Source: Acanthochlamys bracteata (Eukaryota > Streptophyta > Magnoliopsida > Pandanales > Velloziaceae). From it: a DNA stretch of 64,000 nucleotides. Under the pieces are notes generated by a model. That model did not search any database. It worked only from the letters and a program-made list of their open reading frames with translations, and was not told the DNA's origin. The DNA is taken from assembly GCA_019914995.1 (NCBI GenBank), contig CM034136.1, forward strand, positions 7,451,787 through 7,515,786. Direction: 5' to 3'. Below are positions 24,239 through 35,813 of the stretch, piece by piece (within the stretch, counting starts at the first letter, position 1; each line of letters begins with the position of its first letter). A program made the position numbers and the translations under genes.

Positions 24239-25548
24239 TTCATGCGCAAAAAGTGTCTAGCTTTATTTGCAATGCACCCTATCAACTGCATGGTTGGTCA
24301 TTGTAGTTCCTTGTTGTATAATAAAGTTTGCCCAAATACTCGAAGCCCTTCATGACTTTGTAAAGTTCTAAGATTTGTGCGGTATTTCTTGATGATAGCA
24401 TCAGTTAATCATATCACCTTAGGCATCTCAAGAAGCAATTTCTTGATGTTAGCATCAGTTGATTCTAACTTTTAACTTTTGCATCACCTAGGAATCTAAT
24501 GTGATGTTAATGGAATTGACAGAACTTCTGAAAACTGCGACAAACTCCATCTATGTTTTATGGGAAATACGAAGATATAAACAAAAAGAAATCTAATGCC
24601 AAGATCTGATTTTCAAAGGATTGATTGAGATTTTAGCCTAGTTTTTCTAATCTTAAATATTTCAACCATAGCTTCCAAGTCAGGGCATTTCACCAAAGAA
24701 TATAGTGGTGTCTTTCATGTCCACGCTTCAGTTAGCAGAACGATATCTGGATGAAGATAATGCAACTATCATGTGATAAAGGAGAAAACTCTACAAAACC
24801 AATCATTAATGGCGGATAATTTTTCTCCGACGGATACCTTGGTTCCCCGTTCTCTTCACCCGACCGACGCTACGTCACAGGTCCCCGGAGATTTAGATTC
24901 AAATGGTTTGAAATCGTGCGGCGGCGTGCTTGTGAGAGAATGAGAGAAAATGGCAGGAAGAATGTTGTCGAAGAAGAACCCACGAAGTAGAGACATACAG
25001 AATATTGCTCCATCTTGCAAAATCAAAATAATCAGGTGTAGAGTTGTCCTTTCGATTTTTTCAGGAGGCATGCATTCGATAAAGTATATTATAAGGACCG
25101 CTTATGAAAATAATGCTTACAAGTGGTCCTAAGTCCTGACTGTATAAAAAAGGACTTAAATGAAAACCACGAAAATGTTATGCTCGATCTTGAAAAAGGG
25201 AATATTAATAAATATAAGGGTAATATGGTCATTTGCAATTGAGGAGCAGGCACATTGCTAGAAGAGGTAAACGTGGAGGAAATAGAGAAAATCATATAGT
25301 GGCCCTAACGTGAAAATTTTGCTCTTCTATCCTTACGTCTTCAAGCTCGTCGGCGAAAAGCTTCTATGTCGACTCCGGTGTACTCATCTATCTCTCGGAA
25401 ATTTGAGCCCTGTTAAATATCGACCGACAACATATTTGTTCCGAATCCGAGAAGGGCTTTGCTTCTTGTTGCTTGCTTATTAGGATTTTGGTTTTCGTTG
25501 GTAGAGAGACCAAAAAAATGATCTTTGTTGATCTTCTGTTTGGGAAAC
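24239..25548. other. Intergenic region, no gene assigned
   Basis: A 44-codon frame at 24809 (begins MADNFSPTDTLVPRS) has codon-like composition but no recognised relative and no clear splice partner. The rest is AT-rich. It may be the 5' end of the decayed gene that follows, or noise. Confidence 0.3.
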
Positions 25549-27690
25549 ATGAGAGGAGGAGGGAACTATGGTGACTAATCAGGATTTAATCAAATGAATG
25601 CTGCGGCTCAAGTTGTTCTTCAATTGGTAGTGTGTTTGCTTGCACATTTGCATCTGATATATTAATTTTTCTTTTGTTTTGTTTTTTGCTTTTGCTTTTT
25701 TGTTGTATTTTGTTTTTTTAAATCCTGAGTCTGCTTTATTTCTTGTAACTTGAATACGTTTGCTGCAGTTTTGGTTTCGATTTTGCATCTGAGGGTTTTG
25801 TGAAAAGATTTTTTGCTGCTATTTCTTAGAAGTAAGATGCATTCTGATTAGGTTTCTAATGTCGAAGTAGGTAACGTAATTTCATGTACGAAGAGTCTGT
25901 GATAACCCAAACAGATAAAGGTCCATTTTGGTTTTCTTAATTTTAGTTATTGCTAAGTTTCTGCTGCGTATCATTTAGTTTCTTGTTTAGATTCTTATGG
26001 TTTCATTGGTTTGCAGTAGGTAAAGAAGCCGATGCTTCTAGGACTGTGTTTCAGAACCACAGGTTAAACTCTCAAACATGATATAGAAAGAAGGAGACAT
26101 GCGACATCAAGGTCAGCAAGCAGGAATCGAGACGGACTTGAGATATGAAGGTCATCAAGTGGGAAAAGAAGTTGGATATGATAAGCATGCTCTTCCACAA
26201 ACATTGGAAGGGCTTAAGCAGAAATTCCTCCAGAATGTCACAAAGCTAACAAAGGAACTGGAGGATGCAGAGGATGCAGAAAATGCTAGACACAGGGAGG
26301 TAAGTTCTTTAGGGGGTTTCTCCTGTGAAAAGTAACATTGAACTTTTACTGACTATATCCAGTGTTCCCAAGTGAGTGATAAGATTGCTTATTTCCCTAA
26401 CTAAATGTTCTATTAGTAGTCAAACATTGATAATATACCTTTGTCTTATGCTTTAGATCATGCAACGAAGTGAAGCAAGCACTTGCTATTTCCTAACAAG
26501 CATTATCTATAATGAATTGTTTTAAAAGATCTTACTCCTGAATAAGTCCTTGAGATATGAGATCATGTCTTCCTCTAGGATGTGTTTGGGCGTTAAATGT
26601 GTCTAAAGTTTGGCCTACTTTCCTTTTTTGTCTATCATAGTTGTAGATTAGCATAGTGGTACAAGTTGGTAGCATGAAGGCAGCCTCAACATCTATACTC
26701 AGCATGTCTCTAATCTCTTGCACACTAATGGAGCAAAGTTCAGATATCTTCCGAAGCATACGTTTGTCGTATCATAAAATGGGAAAGGTGAGATTTCATT
26801 TTCACAGTGGACCGGTATGAAAAGCAGTGAAAACGCATTGGTCTTGATAGGGACGTAGTTTCTTGTAAGCAAGTAGCATATTATGATGCATGAGTTGGTA
26901 TTGCTTGTAAGATATTATTGATGAACTTCAGTCATAAACCTAGGTGAACCAAGAGGTAAGTTTCTCTCTGGATTTGCTGCTATGTACAATCCATTGCTTT
27001 TGACAAGGGTTAATGTCCAAATGCTCCATATTATCAATGAGCTTCACGTTTGAGTTCATAACATTGTCCCATGCGTTCTCATTCTTCTCTACGTTGTCGG
27101 CTAAAAGCTTGGGCATATCCTTGTATGTATGGAACTTCAGTTTGAAAACAGCTGCAGACCAAATAATATCTTTTTTTCACGATATTCATGTATACTGAAT
27201 TGGAATATATCTGTAATGCTTGTTATTGTTGCATGTAACTATAACTTTTGCATTCATTGCAACTCACTTCTTAGCTTGGAATTTAGTTTGATTGTTTAAG
27301 ATCTTTGTTCCATCTGCATCAGAAATTAGGTGAAATCATGTGCAGTACCAAGAGAAATTAGTGGCTATGCGAGCACGTAAGCTGCACATAGGGATGAATT
27401 CCTTCGTAGAGAATCACAATCTAGACATGAGCAATACCAACAAGATAATATGGCTAGCTCCCGGAACACTCTGAGTGTCGGTCGAAGGTTGTGGTTTTGG
27501 TTGGTCCAGGTGCTGCAGCTGGTCATTTTGACTCCTGTTGCCATCATCCTGATTATGCTGCCAGAGGTAGGAGAAGCAGTTTTGAAGCCCGTGGTCCGTA
27601 TCCTGGTGCCAGAGCTTATAATATTGGTGGCAGAGCTTTTAAGATCAACTTTCTTGGTAATTTTGTATATCAACCTTGGTTTCCAATTTG
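25549..27690 (+). pseudogene. Decayed multi-exon gene, family not recognised
   Basis: Three exon-like blocks keep splice sites but not an open frame. Block 1 starts MRGGGNYGD, then a TAA stop (25576-25578) interrupts what continues as SGFNQMNAAAQVVLQ, with a donor at 25627. Block 2 (to 26299) reads LPQTLEGLKQKFLQNVTKL, then TKELEDAEDAENARHRE, with donor GTAAGT. Block 3 starts at 27346 as YQEKLVAMRAR, shifts frame near 27373 to AHRDEFLRRESQSRHEQYQQ, and shifts again before ARGPYPGARAYNIGG. A Gly-rich start, a helical charged middle and a Gly/Arg/Tyr-rich tail suggest a small conserved plant protein I cannot name. Retained introns point to a duplicated rather than retroposed copy. If RNA data show frame-restoring exons, it would be a gene. 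Confidence 0.6.
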
Positions 27691-28255
27691 AAATTTGAAT
27701 GCCATGTTCCTCTTACTTCTCCATGTAATCTTTTCTTTGATTAATTTGTTATCTCATGTTCAGTCTTATGATACGAAATAATTCAGTAGTTGATGTAGAA
27801 GTTTTAGGTCATTGCGGTAACATTTTGCTCGATGACTATTGCTGCAATAAACAAGTTATTGATGACTGAACATAGCTGAAATCTACAATGGCAAGAATCT
27901 GGGAGTAGCATGACAAGTATCAACTGATGAACAATAGTTTTGGTGCAAAAGTTTTGAGTATATGCACAAGAATTTCTGAAAGAACAAAAGACTTCTACAA
28001 ATAGTTGGAAGAGACTAAAGCAGGTATTACTCTGAGCAGATGTAAGAAGGATTTGCTCGCTTCGATACTGTGATAACTTTCTCATACATATAGTCAATAC
28101 AGAATGATAATATCTTTAGAAGAGAATGCTGCTACTGCAAAAGTGAATTCAAGTAGTAATAGCGTATACTAAATCCATAAGAACTACAAATCGGTACAGA
28201 TGCCTGTCTCGGCCCAAGCGGCATTATTTACTTTTAAGGTTATAAGAACCAGCTT
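27691..28255. other. Intergenic, nothing recognised
   Basis: This is 3' flank of the minus-strand ubiquitin-fold gene and of the decayed gene. No coding, RNA or repeat structure was noticed. Confidence 0.35.
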
Positions 28256-29046
28256 TTACGAGAAAGATCTGAAGTCTTCTGGCTTTGCAATGTAGACCTC
28301 TTCAAAGTCGTTGTCATCTGTAGATAGATGTAAACGACGGTGTCAGGTGTTGAAACCGCATACCATAAAGTCAAAAGAAAGAAAATATTAATAGACAAAC
28401 GAACTAGTGTAATGAAATTTGTAAAGTTATCGGACTTCTGTGGAAACAAGAGTAGCATTGACAAAATTATAATTTCATTTAGATCACTGTCACCGGAACA
28501 TTAGGACCAACTATTGGTATATGTAATATTTATATGCATGATTGCACAACCAGGATGAATAACAATTTTATGACGAAAAAGTTTTTAAAACATGGGAAAG
28601 CAGAAGAAGTAAGCTGTCATGTTTGCCTTACTGCTGGCATAACACACAGAGAAGAATGAAGATGGAAGGAAAAGAACCTTTTCTCAGTGTCAATGCCACA
28701 ATAGCATCATTTTCAACCTGCAGAGCAATTAAAGGGCGAAGAAACTATTTAGCAACAATTCAATTGATAATCAAAGTATATGAAAATCACAATGGAACAA
28801 TAACTAACAAATTATTGCATAGCAGAAAACCTTTATTGAGTTGAGGGAGCCCGTGTACAGTACCTTCTGTTCCGCCAATGTTTTTGAATCATCTAGTATA
28901 TCATTTGTCGATACCAAAGTCAGACGTTGGTTGTTAGTTGGTTGATCAATCAAGGACTGCAATTTCAGCTTGATATCTAAAGTAGTCTCAGTTGGATCGC
29001 ACTGCACAAAGTAAGTCGTCTTGTTGCGTTTCACCCTGATATACAT
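28256..29046 (-). CDS. Elongin-B-like ubiquitin-fold protein
   Basis: Three coding exons (29046-28864, 28717-28678, 28317-28256) encode 94 residues. The sequence starts MYIRVKRNKTTYFVQCDPTE, continues LKLQSLIDQPTNNQRL and ENDAIVALTLRKDDNDFEEV, and ends KPEDFRSFS. It has a beta-grasp ubiquitin-like layout but no C-terminal Gly-Gly, so it is not a conjugated modifier. It resembles the small plant elongin-B-like proteins; metazoan elongin B partners elongin C in cullin ligases. The upstream in-frame Met codons lie ahead of a CAG acceptor (GCAG|GCAATG) and were rejected as start. A leader intron appears to run from about 30193 to 29050, with the first exon near 30194-30270. Confidence 0.85.
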
Positions 29047-30270
29047 TGCCTGCATTCCATCAATGGTCAACAAGACAGCAAAATCACATATTTCAAATAT
29101 CAGCTAGGATAAGGAATGGCTTAAACAAATTAGTTCCTAATGCCCGCTACTTGAAACTAACTAAAAATCCGAGATGACAGTCAGAACATATAATAGTGAA
29201 ACGCTGCAGTGGAAGGCTGCAAGCGACTACTGGAATAAAACATGACTCATTGACCATGCAGTTAATTGTACTTAAAAGTTCTGTTATGTTCTAATAAGAC
29301 AAATTGTGTTCTAGTAATCCCAGTGTGCATACAAAGGGCAGCAGGCTCTCGAAATTTCCTTGCATGCAGTAGGTAAAAGTTGTTGTATAATACATGAAAT
29401 AAGGGGACCTTACCATCTTAAAAAGAGGCCCCTTTTAGATGCCACGGAAGACTAAACCTTTTCCTATCTGTTCACACTCCACAGATGATCAAGCTACTCT
29501 GAGAAACATGAAGAGCATGATCTGCATAGTAGAGTACACCTCTAATAATTCTTGATCAAAAGAAAAACATATCGACACTGTCTTCAGAAAAGTAACTAAA
29601 CTAGGATGATGCATCAACAAGCTTAGTGCACGACATTTAACAACTTTAATACACGAGTTCGAATCAAATCAACTTTTACGTTGCTTAAGAGCTGCATTTA
29701 CTCAAAATTTCTCTATATACTATATACTAGGGATAAATTCCTCGATTAAATTACTAAAAGAAAAATGGAAAATTTTCTAAAGATTAGCAAACTATCTAGC
29801 AGTAGTAACACAAGGTCGCAAGATAGCATCATTGACAAGGTATCGACAAAAGTACTCCAAAGTTTTGAAATTTAATCAAAACAATTTACAGCATAAAAAG
29901 AATAAAGTAGAACTATCATCAAACTATCAAAAAGAAACTCATGGGCAACGTTGAGAACTAACACCAAAAAGATACCACTAAAGACTGAAAAGCTTCAACA
30001 TATTATGATAAGATCGAGCTGGTAATGACTGTCAATCCAAAAACTGGGCCACAAACCAAAATCTTCGGATTCAATTTTTTCAATAAAAAATTAGCAACAG
30101 AAAGATTCAAAGCAGTAGCAGAACAATCAATCGAACAATCAAGATTCAACAATCAAAAATCAACAATCCAATCAGATAAGTATTCCACAAACCTTCGAGA
30201 GATCGATCGATTGAACCAGCAGCAGTTACTCGTCGGCGATCGCGCTCCTCGTGATCGCAGGCTTCTCAAC

Positions 30271-31433
30271 TTACTAGTAATCACATTATGCTTTGCACGA
30301 TGTGACCACTTAATTTTAATAATTAGATTTCGCAACTTCACTTATACTAGAATTGTATTTGCAAATTGATCCATATAATTAGATTTACAATGTTTCTCAT
30401 ACCTGTCCTGAATATCTTACATAGTCGACCAAATAATTGTCGATTTGTCAAAATTATCGCCTTATACCATAATGGGCCGAGGGCCCATTTACTCTCCGCC
30501 GGAGGGGGTCGACAACAATAAACAAGTCCGTGGCCGGTGCTGGTTCAATCTATAATTAATTTTTATTTAATAAATTATTCATACGCGCAAACTGAAGTCT
30601 TTAAAGTTTGTTGGGCTCACTTTCATTTCAAGAAAAGTTTTTTTTTGGGCGGTTTAAAGAATAAAAAAATGCTTTCTTTGGATTCAATTAACTTCTTTGT
30701 TTATATATCTTTTTCATGTAAATTAATAAAAGAAATTGCTTGGAAAGTGATATCTTGAAGAGATTTATCAACGCAATTCTTGGAGATCTTTCATAGTATC
30801 TCTTAACTGTTGATGATCAATTGAATCTTTCAGTTTTGTCTAAAAAGGCTTAAGAGAAGGTGTTGATCAGGTAAATTTTCCGTAGACTATATATTGAACC
30901 TTATGTCAATTTGGCTCTTTGATGATGAGTTGATTGAGAAACATTAGTTTGTTTTTTGTTTCCAAAGCTTTCTTGAGATTGCTGAGATTTTGCTCTGAAA
31001 TGAATTTACACATTTTCTTTTCGTTACCTTCTTTAGATTTCAGATTAATTAAGCAAAAAGATCATTTTATGCTAGAAATATTGCAACCACAATGCAAAAA
31101 GTTGCATTATTTATGCTAGTTATGATTTTTTTTTTTGTCTTATAAAATAAAAGAATTGCTTCCGAAGTAGTACGCCAAGTATTTGTTGTATTGCGTATGA
31201 AAGTTTCTTGTAGTAACTGCTGCTGCATATCACCGCGGCAAAGAACTCACAAAGTCAAGAAGCAATTCTGCTTTAGGTTTCCATAATACTTTTTTTCTTG
31301 CCATATTAGATTATGCTGTTCATTTTGTATTGCTGAGATTTCTGAAGCTTGGCATGTCGGCATTGTTCCAATTGAGTTACTTTACAATGATTCCGGTTAT
31401 GTGTAATAAGGCACCGATGAAGCTTCATGGCAG
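30271..31433. promoter_or_regulatory. Promoter region between ubiquitin-fold gene and GTD-binding gene 1
   Basis: It contains a perfect 8-bp inverted repeat, AATGGGCC-GAG-GGCCCATT (30471-30489). This places two site II (ATGGGCC) motifs face to face about 200 bp upstream of the likely ubiquitin-fold gene start. The right part (from about 30750) looks like 5' UTR and leader intron of the plus-strand GTD-binding gene, ending at the acceptor CAG at 31431-31433. No other gene is seen. Confidence 0.5.
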
Positions 31434-31453
31434 GTGGACTAACGATCGGCAAT

Positions 31454-32602
31454 ATGGCTGAGAATGAAGTTTCCTCCTTAAAAGTTGCACTCTACAACCA
31501 TTCTCTCACTATTGCAAAGCTTTCGATTGAGCTTGAGGAGGAAAGGAAGGCTTCCACAACAGCAGCAGAGGAAGCTCTATCTATGATCATGCGCCTACAG
31601 GTAGAAAGAGCTGCAGAGAAGATGGAAGCGTCCCAGTACAAGAGAATGTCTCAAGAGAAGTTGAGGCATGCTGAAGATTCCCTTGCATGTCTCAAACAGG
31701 TTGTTCAACAAAAGGATTTAGAGATCGAGTTCCTTAGATATAAACTGTTAGCTACTGAGCATAGATTTGGTGCTGCTGGTCTAGCCTTTGGAGTAATGGG
31801 AATGAACGATGCATCATTTCTGAATTCAGAAATTGTTTCAGGTGACAAGAGGACCGGTTTTCTTGCTAGGAATATATCTATGCCTGCTGTCAAGTTGCAG
31901 AGGTTATGTAGTAATGTGGAAATTGTTGCCGAATGCGATTTCCTAAAAGGCGCATATAAGGGATGCATTCTTGAAGAGTGCGATCCTGATACGGAGCAAA
32001 GTGAACTAGACTCCAATGCTCAAATTGGAGAAGTGGAACGATCTGAGCCAACCTTTGCAGACATAAAAACAAAGAAGAATTCATGTCATAACAAATCAGT
32101 AGAAAAAGGTAGATTAACACATATAGAAGATATGCTACATCCTCTTGAGTTAGAATTTCTTTTCTATAATGATCTGTGCTGTCTTAATCAAATCGTCTGT
32201 CATGCTTGTTTGAGACTTTTCAGATGAACAAGACCACGTTTTCCCTGAGACTATAATTGACAATCAATTGCAATCCTCAGCTGCAATTTCTGCATTTCCA
32301 GCTGATATTGAAGAGCTAAAGGAACGGGTGAAGCGGCTCGAGGAAGACACAAGCTGTTGGAACGAGCAGATAAGATTGTCGCAGCAGATGCTGGAGCAAC
32401 TTCGCACAATGCGAGAACATGTAAACAATTTGAATTTGCATAAACCACATATTCAAAGTGGTACCCTTTGCGACTCTCTTACAGAGGTAAGGGTGCATTT
32501 CTTCTTGAAGTTTTTATATCCCAAGGAGATGACTACTGTAAGCAAGTTTTCTGATACAACTGCATACTTTGGCCACAGGCAATGCTGCATTTCTGGTTCT
32601 AG
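31454..32602 (+). CDS. GTD-binding (DUF593, zein-binding) domain protein, copy 1
   Basis: Three exons (31454-32108, 32224-32486, 32579-32602) give 313 residues. The N-terminal GTD-binding domain is clear: SLTIAKLSIELEEERKAS, EEALSMIMRLQVERAAEKME, YKRMSQEKLRHAEDSLACL and KDLEIEFLRYKLLATEHR. The C-terminus has a second coiled coil (ADIEELKERVKRLEED) and ends AMLHFWF. The start is MAENEV, because the upstream ATG at 31427 sits before the splice acceptor that aligns with the one in copy 2. In plants this domain binds the globular tail of class XI myosins (MyoB receptors). Unlike MyoB proteins, no membrane helix is visible, so this is a soluble short member. It is a tandem duplicate of the next gene. 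Confidence 0.88.
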
Positions 32603-34449
32603 ACACATGCATGATCCAGGAGATATCTAAATTTTGCTAAACACTGATGCTGATCAGCTTATCACAAGGTTCTGGATTCAAAGTCTGCAACATTCCATTT
32701 TCTAGTTCTGTCCGAATCCATATAGCACCATAGAAAAGAAACATCAGACACTTTAGTGAGTGTTCAACAAATAATTTATTAGAATGTGAGTATTAAAAAT
32801 TAAATTTGTTATGGTAAATGTGTATAATATTTGGAAGTGATCATTTGGTAGAATGAACTTGTGGACAAATAGAATTAAGAGATGTTTGGACTTTGGAGTG
32901 CTTATAAAATATAGTTTGTTTAAAATTAAAACGAACTCTATCCTAAAAAAAATAAAAAATAATGAGATCACTTAAAATTTTTTTGTACTTCTAATTTTTA
33001 AAGAAATTTAATAAAATATTTAAAAATTTTAAATAATAAAAAATAAAAATAAAATAGAGTTGAAAATTACTGCCAATATTTACTTATATATACATCATTT
33101 GTGATAGGAAGCTTTGCTGTTGATAGGATAGAAACGTCCACGAGTGCAATGAGCCAGATGATTCTCTAGGAAAACAAAAGAAAGTGTTCTATCAAAGACA
33201 ATGTAAATATGAATATACCATTAAATATATGAGCTGTCAATATTACTTGGCCAAAAAAAATTTTTTTTCTAATAGTTGACTCGGAATATATGTATATCAC
33301 ATATAACTGAAGAAAATATTTTATGTCCTACTTTCTTTTGTTTTATATTAAAGAAATTTAAAACCTTTATTAAAGAATTGCAACACCTTAAAAAAACAGA
33401 AAAAAAAATGTTTGTGTTAGAATTGAAAATTAAAAAATTAATATACTAGAGGGAAAAAGGTGAGCTGGCCCATTAGACGACCAGCAAATTTAGTGCGACT
33501 ACGCGGGCTTCACTCATTGCGTAGCTGATTGGCTGACGCTTTTTAATGGGCCGATAGATGGGCCCACAACCGCCCATTTTACCTGATAATTCTTTCTTTA
33601 TAATTTTATATACAAAGAAGTCTTTAGAACACAAATATTTTTTTACTTTTCTTTTATTTATTTAGTTCTTTTATTTTAATTGTGAAAATTGGTATAAAAT
33701 TACAAGCCCCAAGAGAGTAGATGTTCAATTAGTTTATCACTAACTCTAACCATGAAATCTTTGCTCTCAACTTGTTTGATGAAATGACTCTTCCAATATT
33801 ACGAAGCAAATGCAGTGCTTTTTTTTTTCTGGTTTTTGCGGATCTTAATTCATAAAAATGCTTGTATGTACGGCGCATGAGAATGTCTATACTCAAAAAT
33901 TCTTTCGAGAACCTTGTGCTTACTACAGTTTTGAAAACAACATAAAGAGAAGGCAAGGAACTGAAAGAAAATAAAGGTTCCTTTCTAGATTTTCAAGCAA
34001 AAGAAATTTGGGTTTATTTCTCATTTTGTCTAACAAGTTTCCGTTTTCTTGCACACTTTCATGTTTATTGTTAAGATTCTCTCTTTAATTTCTCAAGAAG
34101 TGCTGTTGGGTAGTTGAAGTTTTTGTTAGATAAGATTCTTCATTCTTGGTGTCTCTAGAAAGTAAGAGCAGGAAAAAGAATTTCACATAAACTTGCAGAG
34201 CTGCTGCGGAGCAGTTAGTCAGGTACTTATTAAGCGTCAGCAGTTCTTGTTTGTATTTTTAAACTTTTGATCTGATTTCTCTACAGTTCTTGTTTGATTG
34301 TTTCTTTTACAAACAATTGCAGTTGGGTTTCTGAAAGTTCTTATCTTGTTGCAGCAGTTTATTGTGGATTTTATTCTGTTGCAGAAATGTTTTGATCACT
34401 ACAGGATTCATTTGCTGATTGTCAATTTATTTCAATTTTTTGTTGGTAG
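32603..34449. other. Intergenic and leader region of GTD-binding copy 2
   Basis: AT-rich sequence with a site II motif cluster (33467-33577) that probably marks the promoter of copy 2. The likely 5' UTR and leader intron run from about 33650 to the TAG acceptor at 34447-34449. A short AT-rich stretch (32940-33070) could be an element relic. No other gene is seen. Confidence 0.45.
33467..33577. promoter_or_regulatory. Site II motif cluster
   Basis: GGCCCAT (33467-33473), ATGGGCC (33546-33552), ATGGGCCCAC (33558-33567) and GCCCAT (near 33572) occur within 110 bp, just before the inferred transcribed leader of GTD-binding copy 2. TCP-type factors bind such motifs. Function is inferred from motif density and position only. 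Confidence 0.5.
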
Positions 34450-34463
34450 GTGAATTATTCGAT

Positions 34464-35813
34464 ATGGGCGAAATGGAGAATACTTCTTCTCTAAAAGAAA
34501 CACTGTATGATCAATCCCTGACTATCGCTAACCTTTGCGTTGAGCTAGAGGAAGAAAGGAAGGCATCTTCATCTGCAGCAGAAGAAGCTTTAGCCATGAT
34601 CATGCGCCTTCAGGTCGAAAAAGCAGCGGTGAAAATGGAAGCATCTCATTACAAGAGAATGACCGAGGAAAAACTGCACCACGCAGAAGTTTCCCTAGCA
34701 GGTCTTGAACAAGTCCTTCACCAGAAAGAACTGGAGATCGAATTCCTCAAACACAAGCTTATGGCTTATGAGCATAGGTTGGCGAATTTAGGCATCCGCA
34801 GTCCTAAATTTAAGTTTACAGGAACGTCCGCTGCTTCTTTTTTGAACTCACTGAATGCTTTTCATGACAAGAAAGGGAATGCCAGTGGTGCTAGAAGGCA
34901 TACATCTATGCCAGCGGCGAAAATCGAGAAGTTGATTTCTGATATGGGAATTATGGTTGATGAGAAGAGTAGTAGTTCGCCTATAAGCATTACGGTCGAA
35001 GAATATGATCCTGATCCTGATCAGGAAAGTGAATCCGGCAATTTAAAGGAGAAGAATGAACATCGACAAGTTGAAGGCACAGAGAAACTTCCGATCTCAA
35101 CAGGTAACTCGGTTGATACACCGTCGGGAATTAGTCAGCAGGGTTCAAGTTTTGGTCCAGCTGATAGTGCCGCGTTACGAAATGGCGCGGAAGCACAAGT
35201 ACTTGAAGGTACTCCTATTACGATACTCAGAACTTATGTATTGCAGATGAAAATTGTTTGCAGCTTGAAAGATTCAGGAGAAATAATTCCTGATCAAGAG
35301 TTGTTCATGCTGAAATTTCAGAAAATAAAATTAAAGCACCAGAAGGCACCACCAGTGCATCGTACGATATATGCCAAGCTAAGAACATGACTAAGATTGC
35401 AAACTTGTTGTTGCATAAAGATCAAGTGAATCCTACTATAGGAACTTCTGCGTTCCAGGCAAATATCGAAGAGCTGAAAATGAGACTGAAACAGCTTGAA
35501 GGCGGCAAGTGGATTACAGATGAAGGAAGTTGCGGGAAACGGAACACTGAGCAGCAGCAGCTGAGATCACTGCAGCAGATATTCGATGAACTCAGCTTGC
35601 TGCAGTTACATGTACGCGATTTACATGTTCAGAAACGCCGTCGAACTGAAAATCCAATTGTTGTCTCTCTTGTAGAGGTAACTAAATCCTTCTTTCAAGA
35701 TTCTTATTGACATATTCCTTGAATCATATCGGTAAATTGATGTTTTATTTGCTGATTTTTTTTATTTTTATTTTTTCTTTTGGTGACAGGATATGTTGCA
35801 TTTTTGGTTGTAG
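34464..35813 (+). CDS. GTD-binding (DUF593) domain protein, copy 2, with altered splice junction
   Basis: It is a paralogue of copy 1 (start MGEMENTSSLKETLYDQSLT; domain blocks AEEALAMIMRLQVEKAAVKM and KELEIEFLKHKLMAYEHR; end DMLHFWL). Exons are 34464-35208, a middle exon ending at 35677, and 35790-35813. The acceptor homologous to copy 1 (CAG ending 35246) leads into DENCLQLERFRRNNS and then an in-frame TGA at 35291-35293. The downstream sequence still reads as protein in the same frame (ISENKIKAPEGTTSASYD, ANIEELKMRLKQLEGG). A downstream acceptor TTTCAG (ending 35321) skips the stop in frame and gives 374 residues. Retaining the intron gives a different end at 35390. I favour the downstream acceptor, but a truncated protein is possible. 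Its role is expected to match copy 1: myosin XI tail binding. Confidence 0.75.

Noticed and set aside
24809..24943. 44-codon frame MADNFSPTDTLV
   Set aside because: It looks codon-like, but has no recognised relative and no clear downstream exon, so it is not listed as a gene.
31427..31453. Upstream ATG (MAGGLTIGN) as start of GTD-binding copy 1
   Set aside because: It lies before the CAG acceptor at 31431-31433, which aligns with the acceptor just before the copy 2 start. The MAENEV start matches copy 2.
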